Positions 35,655 through 46,394 of a DNA stretch of 64,000 bases are shown here, piece by piece (the stretch's first letter is position 1; each line of letters opens with the position of its first letter). The stretch lies in contig NC_058340.1 of the NCBI RefSeq assembly GCF_905475395.1, positions 62,784,181-62,848,180 of the forward strand, in the 5' to 3' direction. Made by a program: the position numbers and the translations under genes. Below the pieces are notes generated by a model. It searched no databases. It was not told the DNA's origin and worked only from the letters and a program-made list of their open reading frames with translations. The stretch comes from Chrysoperla carnea. Lineage: Eukaryota; Arthropoda; Insecta; Neuroptera; Chrysopidae.

Positions 35655-38529
35655 ATGGAATATAATGCAACCATCAAATGCTGTTGCCCCAAACCTATAA
35701 AAATACCAAAAGAGGAAGAAATTCTCAATGTTGAGGACAATAATGGACAAACTAATGACGAATTGGGAACTGAAGCAATTGAGAATCAACAATGTAGCTG
35801 TAATCGTGACATACCTGGCACACCGACAATAACTGATATTGAAATGTATTTCAGAAAAGGAAATTTAACTAATTTATTATCGTTAGATAAAGATGTCGTA
35901 TCCAAGTTTTTTACGTTATTCGATACAATTTTAACAGATTGTGATGGTAAATTATTTATTTATTTAATTTTAATTATGCTATGTGAACTATCAAATTTTC
36001 TCTGACTAAAAGTACGTGCCACGGAAAGATTTATATTTGTCGACGTAATTAAATGTAAAAAAGAGGCGAAGGAAGCATATCTGTGTATACCAATACTCAG
36101 AAATTAGCAAGGAACTTTTTTGCCAATTTCGTAAAATATACCCCATGCAATATGGAACCACGGATCTAGTAATTATAGTAGGGATGTAGTATAAAGTCAT
36201 ACTTTAGACGAGGGGGGTGTATCGCTCAGGGGGGAAGCAATGTCCCTATTTTTGATTGGCTTCGGCCCTCATTTGCGGAAAATTCAAATAGAACGATAAT
36301 ATTTCGTGTGTTTTAGTTTTTAATATTTCTATATCCATGGTTTTATATTGCCTCAAGCAATATGCCTGCTTTTGATTGGCTGCGGCTGTTAGCACTCTCA
36401 ATTGCGAGAAAATTTAAATGGACAGCGAATTCTGCGTGTGTTGTAGATTGGTCCGCGAGCCAAAAATCTTTCTATTTAAAGTAAAATCTTTTACCCTAAA
36501 GAAAAAAATGTATTTTTTTTAAATACAATTTAGAAATTAATTATAAATATAATATTTTTAACTAATTACCCTCGGATGAAGGAATATACCTTTAATATTC
36601 CTATGACCGACTAATTACCTAAAGAATATATCGTAAATAATTCGTAAAATAATAAAAATAAAACTTCACTTATTTAAATTAAGATTAGGTTCACGGGGAC
36701 ATAATTCAATACATAAATAAGTAATAATTTCCTCAAATAAATTTTTACATTAATTTTATATTTAAAAAATTTTATAATACGTTGAAATTTAAAATTGAAA
36801 ATTAATCGACGTATTTTCGAGACATTCTTAAGCCTTCTTTTGAATTTCATTAGTTAACTTATAATAGTTGGAACACTAGGATTGAAGATTGAATATTCAC
36901 TAAATTCAATAGAATATTGTTGCGTTTACGTTACTTATATCGTTGAAAAAATTGTTTTAAAACAAGCATAAATACTTCACGTATTTATTTTTCTTTACAA
37001 ATTTTACTTTTCTTTTGAATATAAGATTATTTATTTATGTTGTCCACACACGTCAACCATATGTCAAACATGTTTTCATGCTTATAAACGAATCAAAAAC
37101 ACTTAAAGAAGGCTTTGAGCTTACTTTCAGCATGCGCCTAGTTAACAGACAATAGAAAGTAGGCACAATGATACCCTACCTCTTCCCCCTGAGTGAGATT
37201 CATCCCACTCGGTTATACTCCATCCCTTTTAAAATATTCCTATATCCATGTATGGAACAAAGTAAGATAAAATACTACAAGATTTAGGTATAAACACATA
37301 CTTACGATCAGCAAAATATATCATCACTCCAGGTCTAGTGTGGGAAAGCTCTTTTTTAACATTTTATCATATTGATCGAAATTAATTATTTCGTAGTTTT
37401 TTCATCACAAGTTCGAAATGATTTCTTACAAAATTAATAACGCGATAGATAAACCGAACATTGTTAAGCTATTAGCCACAAATATAGATTTAGTACTTAT
37501 GTTATACTAGGAGTTTTATGGAGTAGTGGAAAAGCATTACCCGGTTCAGCAGCAGTTTTAAATGGTTTACGAAAGAAAGGCAAACAGATATACTTTTTAA
37601 CAAACAATTCAACAAAAACTCGTGGAGAGTTTGAAGAAAGTGCTAATAAATATGGTTTTCAAGGAAATGGTAACGAATTCGTATCAACAGCTTATTTAGC
37701 TGCCGACTATTTACATTCAATTAATTTCAATAAAAAAGTATATTCGATTGGTTCGAAAGGATTACAAAATGAATTGAAAGCACGGAATATTGAATGCATT
37801 GGAGTTGGTGTAAGTTCAATTTTCATATTTTGTGAATATATATTTTTTTGATTGTCTCAATTTTTAATTACGCATGTTTTATTCAGAAAATAGATCAAGT
37901 TCTTTTAAAAACTTATTTCTAGCCTGGTGATGTAAGTTCTGGAAATGTTGAACAATACATAAGTGATTTTAAAAGAGATCCAGATGTGGGAGCTGTTTTA
38001 GTTGGATTTGATCCATATTTTTCATTTGATAAAGTTTTACATGCAGCAAGTTATTTAATCGATCCAAACATATTATTCTTAGCAACAAACACAGATGAAC
38101 GATTTCCTACAACAAAACCGGATATTGCAATACCAGGTACTGGTGTAATGGTTAAAGCTGTTGAAACATGTACTGGTCGTAAACCTGACATAATATTTGG
38201 TAAACCTAGTGAATATGTTTGTAAATATATTCAAAAACAACATCGATTCGATCCAAAACGAGCACTTATGATTGGAGATCGGTAATAACTGAAGTCTTTT
38301 AATTTTTATAAAAATAATACATCTGATATTGTTTGTTTTTAGTGCTAACACAGATATTTTATTTGGTAAACAATGTGGAATGGCAACTCTATTAGTATTG
38401 TCTGGAATAACAACTTTAGATGAATCATTAAAATGGAGAAGCTCCAATGATAAAGAGGAAAAAGAATTAGTGGCTGATTTTTATGTACCAACATTAGGAG
38501 CTTTATTACCACATGTAGAAGAGCTTTAA
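35655..38529 (+). CDS. HAD phosphatase, PGP/PDXP family, paralogue 2 with Cys-rich N-terminal extension
   Basis: Four exons, 35655-35946, 37511-37809, 37923-38281 and 38343-38529, give 378 residues. Exon 2 has the same length (299 bp) as in paralogue 1 and all intron phases agree. Motif I is ILTDCDG (nucleophile Asp95, acid/base Asp97), motif II YFLTNNSTKTR, then FGKPSEY and MIGDR-ANTDI; VGFDPYFSF and LFLATNTDERFP lie in the cap. All catalytic residues are present. Unlike the family norm it begins with about 65 extra residues including IKCCCPKPIKIPKEEE and QQCSCNRDIPG, an acidic middle, and no signal peptide. Intron 1 (1.56 kb) carries a possible transposon with imperfect inverted ends. AATAAA is at 38556. 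The stop lies only 170 bp from the SRD5A3 stop on the other strand. Confidence 0.92.
36159..37252. mobile_element. probable element with imperfect inverted ends in phosphatase-2 intron 1
   Basis: The left segment (36159-36236: CGGATCTAG, AGTAGGGATGTAGTATAA, CTCAGGGGGGAAG) and the right segment read in reverse (37252-37184: TGGATATAG, AAAGGGATGGAGTATAA, CTCAGGGGGAAG) are similar over about 80 bp. Inside the left part a unit of about 115 bp is duplicated (TTTTTGATTGGCTTCGGC / CTTTTGATTGGCTGCGGC, each ending in CGTGTGTT.TAG). No coding frame. The target duplication was not resolved. Confidence 0.45.
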
Positions 38530-38699
38530 TTAAATTATTTTATTTATTTTTCAACAATAAAAGTATATAACAATTAAAAATTCTAGCTTTTTATAATGCT
38601 AGTTTATTTTTTTTAATCTCTCATTATTTATAAAATCACAGTAAAAAATGGTTTTAAAAAATCTAGAACTATATGGAATAAAAATATGGAATCTAGTCT

Positions 38700-41600
38700 T
38701 TAATAAATGTATGGAATGATGGCTTTACGTTCTTTCGGATAATCCTTGAATGTTTGTTTATACCACCAATGATTTAATAATGCTACTTCCACCTAAAAAC
38801 AAAAAAGATAGTTATATAAGAGGGTATTATCGTTAGTCAAAAATAAATCATGAAATTTGAAAAAAGTTACAATTTATGTATTTTTATTAGCAAAATCAAC
38901 ATTTTGAAGTACTTTTTCCAAAAAAAAAAATAGAATACCCTATTATTTTAAGAGATTGAGTTCACCTCCTTCATACATATACCATGCACTACACCAACCC
39001 ATCACAACTATTAATTAAATTTATTTTTGTTGTTCGGCGAAAATCGAACCCGCTACCCTAAGCATACCGCAAACGGAATTGGTTACGCTTTAACCAACTG
39101 AGCTAATAGAATTGACTACATTGAGGGTAAATTACAAATAAAAGTAAATGTAATGAAAATTATTAAGAAATGTAAATGTTTTACCTGATTAGCGATAATC
39201 CAAGCCATTACGTAATACCAAGTTGTGTTACCCAGCAAGATTAACGTTAAACCAGCGTACATAACAATTTCAGTCAGTAAATGTGGATTCGAAACTAATT
39301 CAAATAGATCTCCACTTGGAATTTTGTGCTCATGAGTAATAACAGCGCCTGAAATATGATTAATGAATTTTTTTGCTGAGTTTGTTTATATTTTGACTAG
39401 TAAGAATCGGTTCATATTTTAATTAACAATTTTGAGAGAACAATCCTTCTTTAAAAGATTGTGTCTTCTCTTGAAAAATATTTAAAAATTAATCAGTGTG
39501 TAATATTATTACAAAGAATAATTTATTTTGTTTCATCGTAAAAATATTGCAAAACAAATTATAAACCGATCTTAAAATCAAATATGTCACTTACCTCGAT
39601 GATCTTTTCGTAAGTTAGCCAAAATTATGTTCGATATGTATTGATGGGTCCATCCCCATAAAAATACAATTAAACCAATTACATCTAATAATCTTATGTC
39701 ATTAAGATCAAGATATGATTTATGATCTAAAAATTAAGAATAAATTAATTGAATGTATAAGATAACTATAAAATATCATTATTTACTGGTCTGTGCAAAT
39801 TCAGGAGCCTCTCCAATAATTGCTCCAATGGCTCCAGCATAATGAGCAAATCCAACCACGTAATGGAACACATTAATTTTACTATGAGATGCAAATACTT
39901 GGATAGTATATGTTTCGTATAATCTTCTATAACACTGAACAGTCAATAGAAACAAAGCTAACAGCGATGAAAATGCACTTACTGAAAAAAAAAAAACAAT
40001 ATAATTATTTAAATTTTATTTAGTCAATGTAAAAGCCTAAGATATCATAAAGTTTGTTTCTTAGAGTGGAGTACGTGAAAATAAAAATTTCCACCCGCCA
40101 GTTTTATGGAAGTGAAACTGAGGGATGAAAATTTTTTCACACAATGTGTGAAGTGTTTATAAAGTTTGTTATGGTTAACTTGCTAACTATATTAAAATTG
40201 TTACACACACAATTCAAATTACAGGGCGGATTCAACCCTCAAAAAGATATTATGGTAGCCACCCAAAAATTGGCCAGGTGCAAGTCGGATTATGAACTCG
40301 CTCATAATCTATATAGATTCCTACAAAGAAAATGTTTACAAAATATACGACGCACCAACCAAGATTTTGTACAGTGTAGTTTCATGAGGCCCTACGCCCC
40401 CCTCGGGATCATAGGACATAAATATATATGTTTCATACATTATATTACAAATACAATTACTATTGTTGACGTAAGTAACAACAGTTATTTTCAGTTCGCC
40501 ATTGCCTCAACGTATCCATCTTCGCGTTCCATACATTTAATTGTTATATTTAACAAAATAACACTCCTACATATCTTGGGAGTGATTTCATGAACCGTTT
40601 CGCTTATAATCTGTTCTAAATGGTCTACATTTCTAAACAATCATTAACATTCCTATCGAACTTTTTCAATTTGTCAATGAGATGAACTCTGGTATGGCGC
40701 AATTGTTTTAACATTATTTTTTCCATTTGGCCATCCAGAATCGATATTCATTTACAACAGTTTATTCACTATCGTTAATAAATAGCTGGTACACATTAGA
40801 CCAATGTTTCAGTGTCTCGAAATCGATATTTCGATACCTGACACTAACTTTTGCTTTTAGGTAGAAAACAACTGAAAGTATGACGACACAAATCTATTAA
40901 GATTATAGGCATGATCATAGTGCCCATGACGGTGGATCCGCTCATGTGAAGTTGAGTATAAGTATGGAATATTGCTTCATACTACTTCCATGTTTGGAAG
41001 TAATATAAAGATATCATATGAATGATATTTTAATGTGTTTATTAATTCGATTTTTAAATTAATTTATGTATTAAGACTATTAACCTTAATCAAACTATTT
41101 TGGATTTAATTAATTTTTAACCGACTTCAAACAAAAACGGAGGAGGTTATCAATTCGACTGTATGTTTGTTATCTCAGAACTTTCGACTGGGTGAACCGA
41201 TTTTGAGGATTCTTTATCTGTTTGAAAGCTGGTGCTTCTCGTGTGGTTCCATTTCATTTTGGTCTATTTCTGACAACGGCATCCATGAGAACACCATAAA
41301 AGTCTTAAATTTGCATTAAGTATGCACGACAAGGGGACGAATAACTCAATATCACGCCAACCGATTTCGATGATTTTTTTTAGTGACAAATTAGTTAGTG
41401 TACTTCAGATTCACCAAAAATCACAAAATAAAATAACAAAAAGAAAACCGACTTCAAAAGAAAATCTTTTCCAAAATAAATTAATATGCACTAAAAAATA
41501 AAAAAATAACGATAACTTAATGTAGTTAAAATTATGGTTATTTTTGGAGTCGGTGTCAGCCAAGCTAATGTAGCAAACTGTTCTGTCAGAGTTGTTTCCT

Positions 41601-42361
41601 TGGCTGACACCGACTTCAAAAATAACAGTAATTTTAACTACATTATATTATCGTTATTTCTTTACTTTTTAGTGCATATTAATTTATTTTGGAAAATATT
41701 TTCTTTTGAAGTCGGTTTTCTTTTTGTTAAAAGTTTTTTTTATTTTATTTATTTTAAAGATAGCGTAAACCTAAAAAACTCTCCAATTTATGTTTTTCTT
41801 AAGCACAATTTAATACACATGTGTGTATTATTTATGTTTATAGAGATATTTTCTCGAAACAGAAAAAGAATTTGTGTCTATTTTTTTCTTCATTTTAGAT
41901 TTAAATAAGAAAAATCTCTCAATAATAATACTGAATAAAAAAAAAATAGAATGAATTTTTTTTAATGTGTTAGATCTATTTTTTTTAGCTTATTTATTTA
42001 TTATATTTATTAAATAATACAAACCTGTAGATTGTCTTGAAACACCCACTGTAAAATCCAATAATTGTACAAATCCTAATGGCACAGATGCTCCAAAAAC
42101 ATATATATTAATCATAACAATTAACACTAACGATGAATATGCCGTTGAAAAAACATAAAAATGTTTAAAATATTCCTTGGGCACTTCTAATTTTGTTATA
42201 AATTGATCTTTTTCACCTTTATATGCAAATTTTCCATAACGTATTGTTTGTATTACCGCAGTCGGTAAATACTTTTCAAATAAATTTAACAATAAACCAA
42301 AAATTATTATCGGTGCAATTATTAACGAATAACCGATTTTAATAAAATTATAATCAAACAT
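38700..42361 (-). CDS. SRD5A3: polyprenal reductase (steroid 5-alpha-reductase family, SRD5A3)
   Basis: Five exons, 42361-42025, 39981-39787, 39726-39595, 39348-39185 and 38792-38700, close in frame at 306 residues (human 318). It is a multi-pass ER membrane protein. Exon 1 holds hydrophobic helices and LEVPKEYFKHFYVFS, matching the human LEVPKRWFSHFYVLS. Exon 2 has QCYRRLYETYTIQVF and INVFHYVVGFAHYAGA. Exon 3 has WGWTHQYISNIILANLRK. Exon 4 has HEHKIPSGDLFELVSNPHLL (from residue 227), the NADPH-binding signature region of the family, and exon 5 ends NHWWYKQTFKDYPKERKAIIPYIY with adjoining residues. The enzyme acts in dolichol synthesis for N-glycosylation. Intron 1 (2 kb) contains a long near-perfect hairpin and an unrelated antisense open frame; the intergenic gap to phosphatase 2 is 170 bp, so 3' UTRs may overlap. 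Confidence 0.95.
38822..38942 (-). repeat. dispersed repeat R2 end fragment
   Basis: GGGTATTATCGTTAGTCAAA and the following AAATCATGAAATTTGAAAAA are the reverse complement of the end of R2 copy 2. It then diverges into TTTTTATTAGCAAAATCAAC, which matches one arm of the hairpin at 10563. It closes with AGAATACCCTATT, an inverted match to its own start, so this may be a small deletion derivative. It lies in SRD5A3 intron 4 next to a SINE head. Confidence 0.65.
38953..39116 (-). repeat. tRNA-derived SINE, head copy
   Basis: The minus strand shows TTAGCTCAGTTGGTTAAAGC, then the B-box GGTTCGATTTTCG and the start of the body (ATTTAATTAATAGTTG, TATATGTATGAAGGAGGTG). The end of the body and the AACCTAA tail are missing. 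It lies in SRD5A3 intron 4, in the same strand sense as the gene. Confidence 0.75.
41434..41729. repeat. near-perfect 131-bp inverted repeat with 34-nt loop in SRD5A3 intron 1
   Basis: The left arm 41434-41564 (from TAACAAAAAGAAAACCGACT to AGTCGGTGTCAGCCAAG) and the right arm 41599-41729 are reverse complements with only scattered changes. The repeated word CCGACTTCAAAA also starts the neighbouring stretch at 41122, where AACCGACTTCAAAC is followed by GGAGGAGGTTATCAATTCG, a phrase I remember from many insect repeats. The open frame 41534-41908 arises from the hairpin and is not a gene. Confidence 0.88.
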
Positions 42362-43193
42362 GTTGTGTTCCTATGTGTGCGTAAAGCTTAAGTTTAAGAA
42401 ATGTTTTAAGTGATGTTTCTTTGTAAGTGTATTTAAAATCTACTCTCTAATTTGTAAACTTTCATATTTTATTAAAATTTTTTTTTATTTTTAATAGATA
42501 TTATCAACAATATAATTATGAATTATACTTTCTCTTTTTAGCGGCAGTAAACAGGCATCTCTTGCTATGATACATTTACTATTTCCACCTTCCACCGCGT
42601 ACAGATCATTCAATTCGTGATTCTATAACCGTTAAGTAGGTTAATTGTAGTTACCTGTAATGAAATTAAATACTAATCATTTATACAGTAATTTTAATGT
42701 GGCTTTTTATTTAGAATTTTTTAATATTTTATCTACATATTAGTTTAAATTTGACCAAAAACCCCGTCGAAATATTGACTTGGATACTTTTTCCTAAATA
42801 ACATACGCATATCTAAATCTGCAGGAAAGTTTTTGCGTTAAAAATTAACCAAGAATTATACTGCAAGTTATATGGTTTTAATTTTATCATAATGTAATTT
42901 TGAATGAAGATGAGATTAGAAAGATCTATCTGTTGCATAAAGATATAGATGTTTGTAAGGTCTTTGACCTTTTGTATTGCAAGAATACCTATATTTTTTA
43001 AATATAATAATTACTTCACCTAAATTACAAACCTATTTGCTTAATTTGAGTCATATTGAATTTTTTATTGTAATCTTAATATTTCGTAAATGTTTGAGAT
43101 TTGGATTCTGTCAAACCCATATTTGACATTTGAGAACTGTCAAACGCATTATTTGTGTTCAGCACATTTGTCAATTGTAAAAAACATGTTCGT
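42362..43193. promoter_or_regulatory. upstream region of SRD5A3
   Basis: AT-rich DNA 5' of the SRD5A3 start; probably contains its promoter. No elements assigned and no other gene seen. Confidence 0.35.
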
Positions 43194-43640
43194 GACATCT
43201 GGCGACAGAAAAATAAAGTGAAAATAGAGTGCAAGTATGAGTATGCCTAAATTATTTTTTCATTTCTACAAATAATCAAAATTACTTTTTATTTGATATT
43301 TTCTTATTTATTTACACAAAACTATAGCAGTCTGATTATATTTTTTTAAACATGAACAGAATGCCAGAATTCTTTTATTTTAAGTCTAAATTCCAGACAA
43401 AATATTCTTGAATATAAAAATGAGATTTCTATTTTTACCTCGAGTTGATTGCAAACATCACGTTAAAAAGACAATAACATGAAATAAATAAGAAAATATC
43501 AAATGAAAAAGTAATTTTGATGATTTGTAGAAATGAAAAAATTATTTAGGCATACTCATACTTGCACTCAGCTTGCACTCTACTTTTACTTTATTTTTCT
43601 GTCGCCAGATGTCACATAATCAGACTGCTATAGTTTTGTG
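43194..43640. repeat. complex inverted repeat with rearranged segment order
   Basis: Segment A (43194-43313; GACATCTGGCGACAG, GAGTATGCCTAAATTATTTT, TTTGATATTTTCTTATTTAT) is inverted at 43482-43613. Segment B (43314-43341; CACAAAACTATAGCAGTCTG) is inverted at 43613-43640. The order is A-B-loop-A'-B' rather than A-B-loop-B'-A', so it is not a simple hairpin. The right A' has a small extra duplication (CTTGCACTCAGCTTGCACTC). Noncoding. Confidence 0.8.
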
Positions 43641-46394
43641 GACATACCATTTAATTTTAAATAAGTTAAATGAAAATATCCCCATGAAAGATCATTACTA
43701 TATTGTTAATTAACTATTCATATAAACATGTTTAATAACTATAGTGCTACTAATAACCGTTTTGGTCAGTAATTCAGAATTGTATTCTTACTGCATTGTT
43801 GACTACTTGACGATTTCGTTAATTTACCGAAAAGAGTTTACGAAATAGGCATTTTTCCATGTCGAAAAATATATAACTGGGTATTTTCTTTTCTTTTTTC
43901 AATTTTCAAAATTTAGCTGTAATTTTACTTCGTTAATGTAGTTGTTGTATGGTATATGCTTGCTATGTGCCTATTGTTACAAAATGCACACCAATACCTA
44001 GCATTTAAATACTTTATTTGAATCTTTTTTTGTTTGTTTTTTACTTCGTACTGAGGTATATAAAAATACATCTTAGTACGGTCCTGTTTTGTAATAATTT
44101 TTTAGAAGAACCTCAAAAAAGGTCTAGAGTTATTAAATTTGTATATTAATTTAAATACCTAATATTTTTACTTTCATTAATTATATAATCGCTTGTCTAT
44201 GAAAGTATAAAAATTTACATTTAAATGTAGTGAGGTTAGAAATGATCTATTATAGGTTTTTAAAATTTGCAAAAATTGTAGATGAAGAAATGAAAATTAT
44301 ATTACCTACAATAAAACGTTTTGCACTGAATAATTCCACTAATTATGTTAAATTTAGAACTTAAAAAATTCATTCCACCTACATTTTTCTAAAATTCTTA
44401 TCATATATAACAACAATGACTAATAATAATGTTTTAAGGTAGATTAGTAGCTACCTATTTGATAGAATATAAATATCAAATAAAATAGAGGATACTTTGA
44501 ATAAATAAAATATTATTTTTATTTCAATATACTGCGTAATTTGATTGTGCCTTTTAAGGGAAAGAATCAATAAAAGATTAATAAGGATTCAAGTCAGACA
44601 AAATGCGACTAGCCTCACTAATTAAATGCTTTTAATATTCATAATAATTATTCATGTTTATTAATTGATTTCAAGAGGCTGCTAATTTTCATTCAAATAT
44701 CTTCTTAATTGATGATAATGGAAGAAAAGTCAAAATTCGGAGAGAAGGTATATAGGGAGTACCGTAATAATCACATACGGATAACCAGAGTGATATAAAG
44801 ATAAAATTTCGTAGAAAAACAGTTTATAGAAATTTATAGATTTCGATTAGCCATTAACGAGATAGTTTTTCGTTTATTTTACCTAATTATGCTCGTATTA
44901 GTGTAGGGTTGCACAAAAGTCACGTATACATTTAAATTTGAAAAAAATTTATAGGGGCGCCAATTTCTAAAATTCATTAATGTTAATATTTTGACTTATT
45001 CTTAAAGAGTAAGCTTGCGTTAACAAACTAGCAAATATCGAACAGCTTAAATCAATATTCGAGCCGAAATTCGTGAGTTATTATTTACTAACTATAGAAA
45101 TATTTCACTAAGTTATGAACAAAACGCTGCATAGAGTCGCTCGTATCGAGTCTGCCAAAGGTGATCATTTTTAGTACATAATGTTTTGAGTATTTATGAA
45201 AATAAATCACATCTATTACTTTTTTGCCACCTTGTACTATAGCATGTAAAAAGCACTTTTACCTCTTTTGTATTAGTATAAGACTTTTTAAGTCTTTTGC
45301 GTCTAAATGCGATCATGTAAAAAAAGCTAACTTTGAGAATTAATTGATCGTAAACTGAAACATATGATTAAAACCAAATATAGCTAGTTTCAATTCGGTC
45401 TGTAGAATTTTCATTCCAATCCTAACTGAGTAATTTATTATGACGTAAATAAAATCTCAAAATTATTTTATAAATAAGAAACATATATTTAATTAACAAG
45501 TTATTATACAACATAATTACGTATTTATTTACAAAAGTTACAAAATTCTGAAAATCCAAGAAAATAAGACATTAAACTAATATATTTTCTTTAGAAATTT
45601 GTTACAACTAAGGCAATCAGAGATTGCTTACCCCTGAAATTTTTTTATAAATGTTTGTTCACAACCCTATAATTTTTTCATTATTACCCGTAACAATAAT
45701 GTATGATATAGAGATAAAAGAAAACTTTTTTCAAAATAATTTTTAAAAATTTCGTCAGAGATAGCTTTAGTAGTAGAGTTTTCACTTTCCTATTGCTTGG
45801 CAATTCTTTCTTTAATTTGTTCGATATTTTATGAAAAATGTTTACTAATATAAGCGGCTAAGCCTAATTAAAATCCGCTTGCTGAGCAAAAATCTCACTT
45901 ACGAAAATCGATTAGCCCTCAAAATAACTGTATACCCCTTTTTAACCCCGTTAGGCGGTGAGTTTCAACGAAAAACGTCTTCAATCAATTCTGTTAAAGA
46001 ATGTTTATGCAAAATTTGAAGTAGATTGGACCAAGGAATCACGTTGTCCCATACAAACTTTGCCCCCGTTTTTCACCATTTAAGGGTAGAATTTCTTATC
46101 GGATGCCTACGTCATATAAAAAGAACACACCGTCCAAGTTTCAGGTCTCTACGATCAGTGGTTTAAGCTGTGCGTTGATCCATCAGTCATTCAGGACAAA
46201 GCATTTTATATCTACTAATTAAGCAATAGAGATAAAATAATGTATTTGTTAGTCATTGCATTAAATTGCTTTTTCAACATTTTTAACTGTATATTGTATT
46301 CATCCAATAACATTTACTCTTTTCTTATTCTTAATTAGTCCCAGATTATTCGCTTGAGAAATGATCGAATCAAATTACTGCATCCTGTTTTGTA
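43641..46394. other. intergenic DNA 3' of Traf6; probable repeat at 45880-46210
   Basis: No gene supported. About 45880-46210 (CCCCTTTTTAACCCCG, TTTGAAGTAGATTGGACC, CCCCCGTTTTTCACC, CATCAGTCATTCAGGACAAA) resembles a dispersed insect repeat I remember, but there is only one copy here. The rest is plain AT-rich sequence. Confidence 0.4.

Noticed and set aside
37986-38447. Antisense frame over phosphatase 2 exons
   Set aside because: The plus-strand exon carries the HAD motifs; the minus frame is incidental.
40144-40593. 149-residue open frame in SRD5A3 intron 1
   Set aside because: The middle (GGFNPQKDIMVATQKLARC) looks protein-like, but I recognise no family and see no promoter, splice sites or partner exons. 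Possibly a decayed mobile-element or gene fragment; not enough to annotate.
41534-41908. 124-residue protein
   Set aside because: Arises from the intronic hairpin and adjoining T-rich DNA, antisense within SRD5A3 intron 1.
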